DNA from: Desmodus rotundus
Lineage: Eukaryota > Chordata > Mammalia > Chiroptera > Phyllostomidae
Length of the DNA stretch: 64,000 bases
Assembly: GCF_022682495.2 (NCBI RefSeq)
Contig: NC_071398.1
Span: forward strand, 94,949,705-95,013,704
Direction: 5' to 3'
Shown here piece after piece: positions 9,061 through 19,400 of the stretch. Both the position numbers and the translations under genes were made by a program. The notes under the pieces were generated by a model. That model was given only the letters and a program-made list of their open reading frames with translations. It did not search any database and was not told the DNA's origin. Positions within the stretch are counted from its first letter, which is position 1. Each line of letters starts with the position of its first letter.

Positions 9061-11435
9061 TCCCTGGGTGTTTGAGAGGGCTGGTGTGTTCACGCCTGGC
9101 TTGTTGGAAGATTGGAGCGTGTTCTGGGTGAGGGGAGGGTGTGCTGGGCCTCACAGCAGAAGATGCCGAGGGCCAGGGAGTCTCAGCCTGAGCCACAGGG
9201 GCTGCACCTCACTGGAAGCACGGCTTCCCCCAGAGGCACCTGCCTTTCGTTGTCTGGGGCTCATGTTTTCTCAGTGGAGGGGAGCAGGGGACTTGACACG
9301 AATTCAGTCCCTACTCCTGTTTTCCGAAAAGAAAGGAAGGGATATGGGAGACAGAGCCGGAATGAGGAGCCTCAGCATGTCGTGTCTGCTCTCCATTTGG
9401 GGGTTCCCCATGACCTGCCCATGTCTACAGAGGTTCTGAGATGGGGGGAGAGGTGGAGGTTGCTTGCAAGAAAGGAAGAAAAATAAAAGCAAGGGGAAGA
9501 ACATGCTGCTTTATGTTCAATGCTATGTTCTTTCTGTTACAGAACACTTCCTTCCCGTGGGGGTGGAGCTGGCTGATATAGACTGAGCTTTGGAAAAATA
9601 AGTGTTTGTTGCAAGACCATAATGCAGGGATGAAGGCAGGGTGGTGGAGGAGGACAGAGTGGGCAGTGGTAGGGGTAGGGCTGTAGGAGGTAGGAGCAGG
9701 CTGCGGCAGACGGGAGAGAGAGGAAAGGGTGGGCAGAAGCGGGCATGCCGCAGCCCCTCCCACCCACTCAGGGCAGAGAATCGGGAGTCCTGGTGAGCAG
9801 TGAAGGGGGTGAGCTCCGCACACCGAGGCTGTTAGGGACTCCGTGTCTGTACGCAGTCTTTTACACGAAGGGTTGGCAGTGGTGTCGGTACTGTTTTCTG
9901 TGACACTTCCTAGGGCCGGGGGTGAAAGTGCTGTCTGTCTTCATTTGGATGCTCCCAGGGGTATTGGGAAAGCAGGAGTAACACGCAGGGTTCCGTGAAG
10001 ACTTAGCTGGATAGAAAGATCAGCCTCTGAGGTTTGCTCCTGTGGAAAAACTGGGTGTGGGTGGCGCGCGCACAGTCAAAATTCAAACCCAGTTGCACAT
10101 CTGGCGGCAGCGAGTTTCTTGCGAGAGGGACCATATTGCTGATAATTCTTCTGCTGAGCAGTGTGCATTTTTAAAGGCCACTTCTCTTGTTTCTTCAGGT
10201 CCAAATGAAATCTCTGAGCAACACATGAACCACAGTGCCAGGGGGAATGAAGAAATAAGACAGTTAATGGGAAAAAACATTAGGCTTGTTTGAGTAAAAA
10301 GGAGTAAAAGACAAATGTTAGCTATTTCGCGATGAAATAATTACGGAAGTTTGCAGGGGAGATGGCTTTAGTGACAACTGGGGATCTGGGGGATCTGGGT
10401 GGATGGCTGGTGGCGGGAGGAGCCGACGGTCGCGTGGACATACTTCATGTGGCATTGCGTCCAGTTCCAGGGCATGAACTTTGTTCCTGGCTTTCCTGGT
10501 TACAGATTGAACCGAGCCAGTCACCGTTCCCCTGTCCCCTTCATGCCCAAGGGCACTCATTCGAGAGAACATTGTCCAGGGATCAAGGTCATGGGCAGAA
10601 TGAAACTCCTGGGCCCCAAAGGAGTCAAGCCTGTGAACTTGAAACCTACAGTTCTCTAACCAGTTATCTATGGCACTTCTTCATGGCGCTTGGGTACAAG
10701 TGCTAAAAATCACAGAACTGGCATGGATTTGGGATTTCCCAAAGTTCCCAGGAACGCCAGTGCGTGGTGCGGAGAAACGTTGTGTAAATGTAAGTGGCCT
10801 TGGTGTGACCTGCACACCAGTGTCAGTAAGCACTGTTCAAACAGATGAGTGGACTGGTCGCTGGAGAAACGGCTCACGGCGGAGAAAGGTCATGGGTCAG
10901 AGACTGGATTTGTGATTTGTGTGTAAGAAGATGACTACCTAGGTAAAAGCAGACTTGAAGCAAATTGAAGAGCAGTTACTGAGGGGCAGAAAGAAGTAAG
11001 TTCTCCAAAGCAATTCAGAGAACAAAGGGAAGAAAATTCCAGAGAAAAGGGGGGCCCAGAATTCCAGGGAAGAGGAATAATCAGGAATGTGGGGCATATC
11101 AGAGAGTTGAAGGAGAGTGAAGGCTCAGATCTAACATAACATAGAAGCAAGAACCAAGACACCTTGCCCCCCCCACCCCCCAAAGAAGGATAAAAGGCAG
11201 TGAGGGTGGGTCAGATGTCTCCACGACATTGAACTTGAAGGGATACGGGACCTCCCACAGTTCTGAGGAACACCAGCGAGGGATGACACACGTAAACGGA
11301 AGGGCTTCCCGGTCACAGCGGTTTGGGGAGCTCTGGGTGAGACAGTGATGGACAGAGTTGTTTCCCAGAGACCGCAGAGCCTTTAATACGATCGTGTAGA
11401 GACTGCCAGCCTCCCGAAGGGAGATGCAGTGCTGG
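9061..11435. other. Unassigned non-coding sequence
   Basis: Mixed sequence with no confident repeat. It includes a purine-rich patch at 9,440-9,510 and a G-rich patch at 9,600-9,740. Short open frames at 10,042-10,293, 10,362-10,706 and 10,399-10,659 are not recognised as any protein. Confidence 0.4.
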
Positions 11436-11535
11436 CGTGTTCCAAACTTAGTTGACCTTGGAGCACTTTTTCATGAAGCATTTGACGGAGCAGGTATTCG
11501 AAGAATATACTTCAGTAAACGCTGACTAGGCTTCA
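11436..11535 (+). mobile_element. Possible short hAT-Charlie fragment
   Basis: 'gtgttccaaacttagttgac' and 'ggagcactttttcatgaagc' resemble old hAT elements with CAGTG-type ends. The left edge reads CAGTGCTGGCGTG, and the right edge reverse-complements to CAGCGTTTACTG. Short and diverged. Confidence 0.4.
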
Positions 11536-11589
11536 TTGCCATTGGGTCTTTTTGGATTGTGTCAGGGAAAGTGTTAAAAAGAGAATGGA

Positions 11590-11700
11590 AGTTGTAGTCC
11601 TTGCCTTCCTGCCCACTGGCTGTGTGACTTCTGACATGCTACACAACCTCTCTGGGCTTTATTTCCTTGAGGAACTAGATGATATTGAAGTCTAACCCTG
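11590..11700 (+). mobile_element. MIR SINE fragment, sense
   Basis: 'cactggctgtgtgacttctg' then 'acaacctctctgggctttat' and 'ttccttgaggaactagatga' match the central MIR sequence (TAGCTGTGTGACCTTGGGCAAG ... CCTCATCTG). Confidence 0.75.
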
Positions 11701-11794
11701 TTTAAGACTTTATAGTTCTAATTGGTTCCCTTTGAATATTTGGAGCCATGTGCCTATTATGGGATGGTGGGTGAACCCCTTTGGTCACATCATT

Positions 11795-11935
11795 AATTTT
11801 CTGTCTGTCACTGAACTTGAAGTTCTGGGAGGGCAGGGCCTGCGTCGATTTTACCTGCGCTGTTGAAACCCGAGCACACAGCGCCAGGCCTGCAATGCCA
11901 GGGACGCTCGAAACGTGTTGGGGAGTGAACCTGTG
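11795..11935 (+). mobile_element. LINE-2 3' end fragment, sense
   Basis: 'gggagggcagggcctgcgtc' and 'aaacccgagcacacagcgcc' followed by 'cgctcgaaacgtgttgggga' fit the L2 3' end pattern with several substitutions. Confidence 0.65.
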
Positions 11936-12977
11936 AGCGGCTTCGCAGGTGGTGGGCCAGCAGGTCACACCTGCGGGAAAGAGAGAGGGAGTGTCGCACG
12001 CTGACCCCAGCCTTCCTCCTGGGCCGTGCGGTCTGATGCCCACGCCAGCACATAGGTTCCACGCGAGCCTTCTGGACTGGCCGGCCTGGCGCCAGTGCCC
12101 ACGAGGACCCTCACACTGTGGGCTCCCGAGTCCCACGGACACTGAAGGCAGGCTCTAGAAAGAGTCTGTCTCCCAGAGGGAGGTGGCTCTGTCCCTGCGG
12201 CGGGGACTGGCTCCCACAGTAGCGCTCCCGTTGCTGAAGCTCACAGATTGCCCTCTCACAGGACAGGAGCAACCCGAATGCAGAGCTGACGCCGCCCTCG
12301 TCAGCTCCTGCAGACATGGTGGCAGCAGGGACAGTCCATCTCCTCTCACTAAATTCGTCCTGGTGAGAAGCCCATCTCCACACCAGTTCACGCGCTCATG
12401 TGCTTCCTGCAGCCTGTCCTCCCCTTGCCCTTTCCTCCCCTCCCACTGTGGGGACGTTTTTGCCTCCCAAATCTCACCCCTTCCCTCCCAGTGCAGGTGC
12501 TGGGCTGAGGCAGGGGACGGCAGACTGGCGCTGGCCCAACACTGCACAGGCCTGTTGAGAAATGTCCAGGAGATGGGCCCGAGGGCCTGCCCGCTGCGAG
12601 AGGGCACGGACAGGGAAGGCAGCTCAGAGTCTCCACCTGCCAGCTCCGCCGTGGCGGGTTTGGGCGTTTTCTGGTCTTTTCCAGAGAAGGGTGGTGGTAG
12701 GGCAGTCCTCCTTGAGGACAATGACTCCAGTGAAAGCAGCTCGGCCACGATGGCTGTGGGGCTGGTCGCCCGCCGACTCTATTCGATCGGCATTGGTAGC
12801 ACATCGCCGCTTACTCCCTACGCGGAACTGGGCATTAACTGGAATTTTCTAGGATAAGATTTTATCTTTCTCAATTAGACCTCTGCGGGCTCTGCACTCT
12901 CTTAAGGGAATGAGCTGTGCGTGTGCGTGATGGGTAAGGAGAGGGCACCGCGGAAGCTTGCTGTGCGGCACACGGCC
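11936..12977. other. Unassigned GC-rich sequence
   Basis: GC-rich and relatively rich in CpG, especially 12,750-12,820. Overlapping open frames of 224 codons (+, 12,183-12,857) and 197 codons (-, 12,155-12,748) cover the same bases. They show no domains, so both are treated as chance. No promoter could be defined. Confidence 0.45.
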
Positions 12978-13321
12978 AGTAATCGCCTGACTGCACGTGT
13001 CCTCCAAGTTCACACGTTCCACCCTGACGCCCAGTGTGACGGCTTTTGAAGGCGGAGCCTTAGCACAGCAATCAGGTGGTGAGGGCGGGGCCCTCCCAAA
13101 TGGGATTAGTGCCCTTATGGAAGAGTCCCCGGAGAGCCCCCTCATTCCTTCTTCCCCATGAACACACAGTGGGAATCAGGAAGTGGGCCCGCACCAGACA
13201 CCAGATCTGCCAGCACTGTGACCGTGGCCTTCCCAGCCTCCACAACTGTGAGAGATGAGTTTCTGGTATTTGTAAGCTGCCCCATATAGGGTACTCTGTT
13301 AGAGCAGCCTGAACTAAGACA
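12978..13321 (+). mobile_element. MLT1-type solo LTR (ERVL-MaLR), sense, near full length
   Basis: Landmarks in order: 'cacgtgtcctccaagttcac', 'gacgcccagtgtgacggc', 'tgggattagtgcccttatgg', 'agtccccggagagccccctc', 'tgggcccgcaccagacacca', 'ttcccagcctccacaactgt', 'gagagatgagtttctggtat' (the AATAAA is degraded to GATGAG) and the terminal 'gcagcctgaactaagaca'. This is a classical MLT1/MST-like LTR of about 344 bp. No internal retroviral sequence adjoins it. Confidence 0.9.
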
Positions 13322-14246
13322 CCTCTCTGGGGATCCTTGACCACTGTACAGAGTCACTCAGAGAAAGGGGGAAGCTGGCTCAGCTGTCCCTGGCCCCTTC
13401 ACCCCTTGCCCCTAGCTCACCCATGGTGTCTGGGAACAGAGTTTGGGGCAGTTTGAGTCTCGTTGCAAACAGAGAAGTGGTGGCCCTCCTATTTTGTGGG
13501 TTCCCTCTGGGGGCCAGAGCTACATGGGGAAAAGCTTCCTAGAACAGGAAGATCTTAGATTTTTGGACGAAAAGAGGGAAGATGTTTCCTTTCATCAGTC
13601 GCATAGAGTGTATGGGGGGAGGGGTCTCCAAGGGCAAAGGGCCCTGGGTTCCTGCACCCCTGCTGCTGCCCCAGGAGTTTGAGAGGGTGGTTCCCTGGAA
13701 CACCCCTTTCCTGCTCCCCCTAGGAGCCCAAGCAGCCTGCAAGGGAGGGGAGGAGTCAGCAGACCTGACATCCGTCTCTGGGTGCCGGAGTCCTGAGGTC
13801 GTGTCTGATTCATAGGGAAAGTCTCAGCAGAGCCCCTCGCTCCATCCTGCGGGGGGCCAGAGATGAGGGAGTCTGCGGGTGGGTACTGCCTTCCAGCGAA
13901 ATGGAGTTTAAGGCAGAGTGTGGAATGAAAGGAAATCCACCTCCTTAGGAAAGCCTGCTACATTTAGAGGTAGATTTAGATGTGGGAAGAGTGGTGGCTC
14001 GGACCACCCTGAGTGGCGGGGCCTCTCTGGGCCCGTGTCTTTGTCTGGACCACCTACCTCAATCCCCTAACCCCCTCAGCGGGGCCCTTGTGAGCATTTA
14101 GGAGCTTGCAGGTCTACCCACCTGGGCCGTGGGGAGGCTCACAGGAAGTGACAGCTCGATTATAACATTCATAACCACCATTGAGCACCGGCAGTAATTA
14201 ATACTCTTCAACTTTTTCAACGTGTCCTTGTGTTTGGTGCTCCCAG
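13322..14246. other. Unassigned non-coding sequence
   Basis: GC-rich on the left. The right end (14,155-14,225) is AT-richer with 'gcagtaattaatactcttca', a possible homeodomain site. No repeat or exon is recognised. Confidence 0.4.
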
Positions 14247-14274
14247 CTCAGTTCCAGCACCTCAGTTCCAGCAC
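14247..14274. repeat. Perfect 14-bp tandem duplication
   Basis: CTCAGTTCCAGCAC occurs twice head to tail (14,247-14,260 and 14,261-14,274) with no mismatch, which suggests a recent slippage duplication. Confidence 0.95.
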
Positions 14275-15299
14275 CAAAAGCCTGGTTTAGCAAACTGGAG
14301 ATTTAAGATCCTGGATTCCTGCATTTTTTCTCAGGATTAGAACCATTCTTGAAGGGCAGGGGGTGGGGGACCCACCTGATTCAGGAGCCACTTCTTGTGA
14401 CAAGATGCCATTCAGTGGGCAGTGCCTACTAAGTACAGGGGCAGCACTCTGCTCTTCTGAGACCCTGGTACTGGCAGCAGCTCTGGCAGGGGAGGGAAGT
14501 GCTGGACCTCAGGCCTCAGCTCCCTCCCCTGCGCCCAGCCAGAGGTCACCAGTGCCAGGCTCAGCTTGCAGGCTTCCAGGCCCTCCCCACCTGACCCTGC
14601 CTCTTCTCCCCGAACAAGCAGTTCCCTTCTGTGATTCTCACCCAGTGACCTTGCTGCATCCAGCTTCGCAGGGTGTGGTGGAGACTTCCCGTTCCAGAGG
14701 CGGATGTTTCTTAAGTCTCACGTCACCTTAGGAAGCAAATACCCCATCCCCAGGGAGCATGCTGAGTGAGAGATGATGCATTTAATTGAAATCCCCTTCC
14801 TGGGCTTCCTGGTAGCACCCCGCCCCCCCCCCCCCAGGCAGCTGCAGGAGCTCCCCATAGGGGAGCTCTGACTGTCCTGTCCCAGTGGCACCTCGCCCCT
14901 CCCGCCCTTGTCTGCATGCACTTTGCAGGGAGAGCCCTTCCTCCCTAGGCCCTCCTTGGCTTCAGGCCCCCTGGGTCCCGCTGGCATCCCCAGCAAGTCA
15001 GGTTCCTTGTTGCCTATTTGGAGTAGTTTGTCACACTGGCCCAGCCTCCTCTCTCCTTGCCCTTGGCTCAGGCTTCCTCACTGGACTGGCTGTGCTGATC
15101 CATTGCCGGGAGCTGCTGTTCTCTCCTCAGCCCCAAAGGCTCACAACAAAAAGCGTGCCGACCCAAAATAATAGATTCCTAAATGAAAGGTGGGCTCACC
15201 CTTGACCTTTGCTTCTTGCTGCCCCCCATCCTTCCTGGCTCCCTTTGTGTGTGTGTGCCTGCCATCTGTCCCCACCTGCAGCCCTGAGAGGCCTTCCTC
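14275..15299. other. Unassigned GC-rich sequence with C13 run and hairpin
   Basis: Contains a C13 run (14,823-14,835) and a perfect 9-bp-arm inverted repeat 12 bp downstream (14,848-14,868). No exon or repeat family is recognised in the rest. Confidence 0.45.
14848..14868. repeat. Perfect inverted repeat (9-bp arms, 3-nt loop)
   Basis: GAGCTCCCC and GGGGAGCTC flank ATA. A very stable GC-rich hairpin is possible on either strand. It has no T-run after it and is not a bacterial terminator. Confidence 0.9.
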
Positions 15300-15505
15300 T
15301 GTGCAGGCATGTTCTCAGTGCTTACACTATAAAACTCTCCAGTCTCCCGTCTTTGTGACAGCCCTGTGAGGCAGTGCTAGTGTTACCCCCGTTTGCACGG
15401 GGGGAAACTGAGGTCAGATTGGTTCCCTTCCTACCTAGAAGTGGGCAGTGCCGGCATTCAAACCCAGACAGTCTCATTCCAGGGCCATGCTCTTTGCTAC
15501 ATGAA
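15300..15505 (-). mobile_element. MIR SINE, antisense, near complete
   Basis: The reverse complement of MIR is clear: 'cagccctgtgaggcagtgct', 'acggggggaaactgaggtca', 'agtgggcagtgccggcattc' (B-box side, 'attcaaacccagacagtctc') and 'ccatgctctttgctacatg', which is the antisense of the MIR 5' head. Confidence 0.85.
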
Positions 15506-15589
15506 CTTGTTCCTTTGCCCAAGGACGCGTCCGGCCAGACAGTGCTGCTCTTTTGCTTTCAGACCCTCGCTGGCGTTGAGTCCTTACAC

Positions 15590-15960
15590 TCAGCCCCCAC
15601 GTGCACACGTGGCCCTTTCTCCCTCTCCGTCCTGTCCGTGCCGTCCCCTCCTCCGCAGCCCCTCACCGTGTCTCTTCCTGCTTAGCGTGCGTGTGACTCC
15701 TTGCCCCTGTCCCTCCTGCGTGTCCAGGGCCCAGTACTTTGCCTCAAGCTGTCGTCCTTTGTGTGTTTCTCTTCCTAACTCCCCCCTCCCACCCCGCTCT
15801 GTCCCCTGCCTTGGCGTGGACTTCTCAGCTATCATTGTGCCAGCATCTCTTTTCTGTGTCTCTCTCAATATCTCTTTCTCTCCCTACCCCATCCCCTTCT
15901 CCACACCCTCCCGCCCTCTAGCTCCCTCTGTCACACTTTTATTTTGTCTCCCTCTCCTGT
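15590..15960. repeat. Long pyrimidine-rich tract
   Basis: About 370 bp is dominated by C and T with runs such as CCCTTTCTCCCTCTCC and TCTCTTTCTCTCCC. At its left edge two CACGTG E-boxes (15,598-15,603 and 15,606-15,611) sit in a 7-bp inverted repeat. Open frames across it are composition artefacts. Confidence 0.7.
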
Positions 15961-17900
15961 TCTGTTAGTGGCCCCATTTGTTGCATCAGGGCACAACCAA
16001 GAACATCTCTGTCTGTGTCCCTGCTCCCCCTGCCCCCTGCCTTTGCCGAGAGGCTCAGCTGTAGACGGGAGCCAGGCTCAATCCAAGCCCTGTTTCTTGC
16101 CAAAGAATAGCAACAAACCCAGACACCGTGGAGGCGCAAGACAGAACAGCTCTGTGTTTCAAGAGACATCCCGGGACAAAAATGGCTTCTCTTGGTTTAT
16201 TTATAAACTCTGGGGCTAGGAAGTGCCCCGCATACAGATGGATCAGCTGGGGGTGGTGACCAAGTTCTGGGGGGACCCCCATGGCTCTTGGCTAGGACCT
16301 ACTCTCAAAGCCAAGGCCAGGTTCTCCATAGATGGAGCTTATGGGGTCACAGAGGTGGCCTTGTCTTCCCTGTGTGCCCTCAGGTAGACAGAAACGTGGT
16401 GGTAGAGGACCACGGGTTCCACGGAGGACGGTGACCCCAGGCCTCATGTCGCACTCATGCCCGCATCATCGCTGGTGCAGATGAACCCTGAGCAGGGATG
16501 AAGCGACTGCGGCTAGAAGCAGAGTGCAGGCCCTCCTCCTCCCTCCCTAGGGTTCTCAGTGTCTCCACCCTGCCTTCCAGTCCAGGGCTGTGGCAGCAGG
16601 GAGCCACGTGGCTTCCAGGTCTTCCTACCCAAGGCCTACGCATTATTGGCCTTGAGGGGGTCCTCTGCTTACTGGCTCGAGCCTGGCCTCCTCTAAGAAA
16701 CCTTTGCTGCTGCAGCCCCGCTCCACCCCTCCCATCCCCAGGAGCCCCGGGCAGCTCTTGGTCTTTAGTCCATGCCTACTTGATGGTGGCCTGTGCCGTC
16801 GTCTTCACGGCTGGGGACAGCACCTTGTGATAGAATGAACGTGTACTTGGGTGTCTGACCTGCCCCTTGAGCTGTGTTTTGGTGATGGGGATCACGTCTT
16901 CGACAGTGTTTCCTCTCCCCCGTCGAGCAGCTTGCCCAGCACCGACCACCCAGTAGGTGTTCCACAGATATGGCTGATGGACCAGGGGGCCTGTGCCCGG
17001 CTGGACACTCGGTGCCCCCACCAGGGCCCTGGCGGTCAGGTCTGGCAGCCTGTCCCGTGGCACAGGAGGGAGGCACGATGTCTGGCAAGCTTAGAGAGGG
17101 CGGGCCCAACCTCCTAGACCCCAGCTATGTAGGCTGGGCCTGGCCGAGCAAGACTGCAAAAGCCCTTGCTTACTTTACCCTGACCTCTAAGGGTAAACTC
17201 CATCAATAGCAAAATATACAAAGTTAGTTGGAAAACCTCTTTTATTGAGCCCCCGCCCAAGTCAGAAGCTGCGTCTTCGGAACTGTTTTGCTCACTTCTG
17301 GCAGCAGAATGGCGCTCACCTCACTCGGAGATTCCCAGGGGTGGGCAGGCACAGTTTCAGGGAGGAGGGAGGAGCTCAGTCACTTTCTGGAACCCAAAGG
17401 GCAGCATAGCCAGCCCCCCGGCTGACGAGCTTGCCGTCTGGTGCTGTCGATGGTCTTGCCGGATGGTTTCTCCTCGGCCCTCTGCCTCCCCAGAAGGGCA
17501 AGACCATGGCCCCTCAGCAACTCTCTAGCTCTCAACCCAAACCACTGTGGTTGCCTACCTGGCCTTCCTGTCTCCTCCCAGCCCTTTGGTTTGGGGCCAG
17601 TTTTATTGATTCAGTCGTCAGTGACACCTTGGCCCCAGTGCTGTCTCTGTGATCCCCCTTTGCCCAGAGCCTGCAGCCACCAGCTCATCTACTCCTAGTG
17701 CTACTCCCAGGCCTATGCCTGCATCTAGGAGAGGAAGGTAGCATATGAGGGAGAAGACAGGAAGGTGGGTGAACAGGGAGGCCAGATGGTGCCTATAGCA
17801 TGTCCCCCAGAGGGACCCACCTCTGTGAGTTGAGGAGCAGCAGGAAGGGAGCCAGGTGTGCAGACCAGTACTGGTGGCTGGGAGGGCAGGAGGTGAAGTA
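15961..17900. other. Unassigned non-coding sequence
   Basis: GC-rich with no confident repeat. An AT-rich patch at 17,190-17,250 ('tagcaaaatatacaaagtta') stands out. Open frames of up to 114 codons overlap on both strands without domains. Confidence 0.4.
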
Positions 17901-18005
17901 GTGGCCTTCATACTTGGCCACATGTTAGAATGACCTGGGTGGGTTAAAATATGTAGATGCCTGGGCCTCACCTTGGAGAGTTCTGCGGTGGGAACAGGAG
18001 AGCTC
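17901..18005 (+). mobile_element. hAT-Charlie fragment (MER20/MER5-like)
   Basis: 'acatgttagaatgacctggg' followed by 'ttaaaatatgtagatgcctg' and 'ggcctcaccttggagagttc' is the common motif order of MER20/MER5-type non-autonomous hAT elements. The ends are not clearly preserved. Confidence 0.65.
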
Positions 18006-18589
18006 TCCAGGAGGTCTGTGTTGGGACAAGGGAAGCTGTATGTTCAAAATGTCAGTCCTCTCCATCCCCAATGGGTCTACCTGTGTCTTTGAGGCACTGA
18101 TTAGTCATTTCGACCCCAGTTCACCTCCCTGGGGTAGGGGCACGGGCGCGGCGCCTTCCACTCAGTTCCTCCCTTATTTCCACTTCCCTCATCTTTATGT
18201 TGCCCTTTCCAGGATGGCTGAGGGTAAGGAAAAGGTGGTATTGTGTACCAGGTTGCAGCTGGGGAAATAACGGAAAGAATTGTCATGGTATCTACCAGTC
18301 ACAGGTGCCACGAGCCAACTCTTAAGTCTTATAATTGATGCCCAGTAGGAATAGCATTTTCTTTATGCTCTTGTAGAAAAGAAGGCACAGTTGAAGGTGC
18401 CTAATGCATTCCTCTGTGGGAAAGCATTCATTTCCACTGGCACTTACTCCAGCCCTCTGCCTTCTTCCCTTCCCCTTCCTCGTCGCTGTTGATCTTCCTT
18501 ATTCTACTTAATAAAAAATACCTTACATTCACCTTTTATTCCTGTAGCCCTCTCCAGCTTTCACATCCCTTTCCTAGTATTATTTCTTC
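18006..18589. other. Unassigned non-coding sequence
   Basis: Mixed composition. 18,440-18,570 is pyrimidine-rich and ends in an AT-rich segment with 'ttaataaaaaataccttaca'. No gene is recognised. Confidence 0.4.
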
Positions 18590-18715
18590 CCAACAAGAAT
18601 CCAGCGAGGCGTGCAGAGATTTTTAATTCCCAGTTATTAGGTGAAGTTCAAACGCGCTCAGAGACTTGGCCGAGGTCACTTGACCTCTGAGTAGTGAGTG
18701 TGGCTTCGTTCCCCC
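18590..18715 (-). mobile_element. MIR SINE fragment, antisense
   Basis: 'attcccagttattaggtgaa', 'ctcagagacttggccgaggt' and 'cacttgacctctgagtagtg' match antisense MIR (ATTCCCATTTTACAGATGAGG ... CAGAGAGGTTAAGTGACTTGCC ... AGTAAGTGG). Confidence 0.65.
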
Positions 18716-19279
18716 ACCGGGCTGTGCCCATGGCCCCAGCCCTGCCTCCTCCAGTCCTTCCCTGGAACTCCTTCTGCTGCCTGCTGCCTCGGCTTTTCCT
18801 CCTGAGACCAAACTGTCAGACGAAGGATTGTTCAGAGGTTTTCTGCTGCAGGGAAAGGCCTGTGACAGGTGGAAGGGCATGGCCTGGGGTGGCCCAGAGC
18901 CCAAGGGAGCAATGGGCCCTGACACTCCAGCGAGAATATGTGTCCCCTCATGCTGCTGTAGCTGCTGGGGGCCACTTGGTCCACCGCCCCCAGCGGGAGT
19001 ATGAAGAGGCGATGGAGGGAGGTCAGAGGAAGGGGAGGTGGCAAAGCACCCGAGAAAGCCTTGCTGAATGTCCTCCCCCAGCTTTTTGGTCCAGCTGCAT
19101 CGGCGCTCTGGCAGGGGTGGACGGAGGGCAGCTGTGTCCTGCCCACATCACAGCGTCTCTCCCCAGGTCCTCCCTCCTGTCTCTCACTGCCAGTGACAGC
19201 AGCCCAGCATGGGGATGTGGGACAGCCTGCTCTGGGGGGCACATTTCCTCCCCACTCAATCCTGTGTCTGCTGCTATTG
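18716..19279. other. Unassigned GC-rich sequence
   Basis: The longest open frame in the window (229 codons, +, 18,694-19,383) crosses this block. It overlaps a 136-codon frame on the other strand, runs through a MIR at both ends and has no recognisable domain, so it is not called as a gene. Confidence 0.45.
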
Positions 19280-19400
19280 CCCGAGTGGCCTTGGGCATAC
19301 CTGGTCCCTTACCCATGGAGCCTCAGTCTCCTCATCTGCAAAATGGGACAGTGGTGGCTCCTCCCAGTGCCAAGGCATGTTGAAGCGAGACCACAGGTAG
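19280..19400 (+). mobile_element. MIR SINE fragment, sense
   Basis: 'gagtggccttgggcatacct', 'ggagcctcagtctcctcatc' and 'tgcaaaatgggacagtggtg' are the MIR core in sense orientation. Confidence 0.8.

Noticed and set aside
12155..12857. Overlapping frames of 224 codons (+) and 197 codons (-)
   Set aside because: Both strands being open over the same bases points to composition. Low-complexity Ser/Pro/Gly content and no domain in either.
15393..15968. 191-codon plus-strand frame rich in Ser, Pro, Leu and Cys
   Set aside because: Its composition simply follows the pyrimidine tract, and it starts inside an antisense MIR.
18694..19383. Longest open frame in the window (229 codons, + strand)
   Set aside because: It overlaps a 136-codon frame on the other strand and includes MIR sequence at both ends. 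It has no recognisable domain and lies in GC-rich DNA where stop codons are rare.
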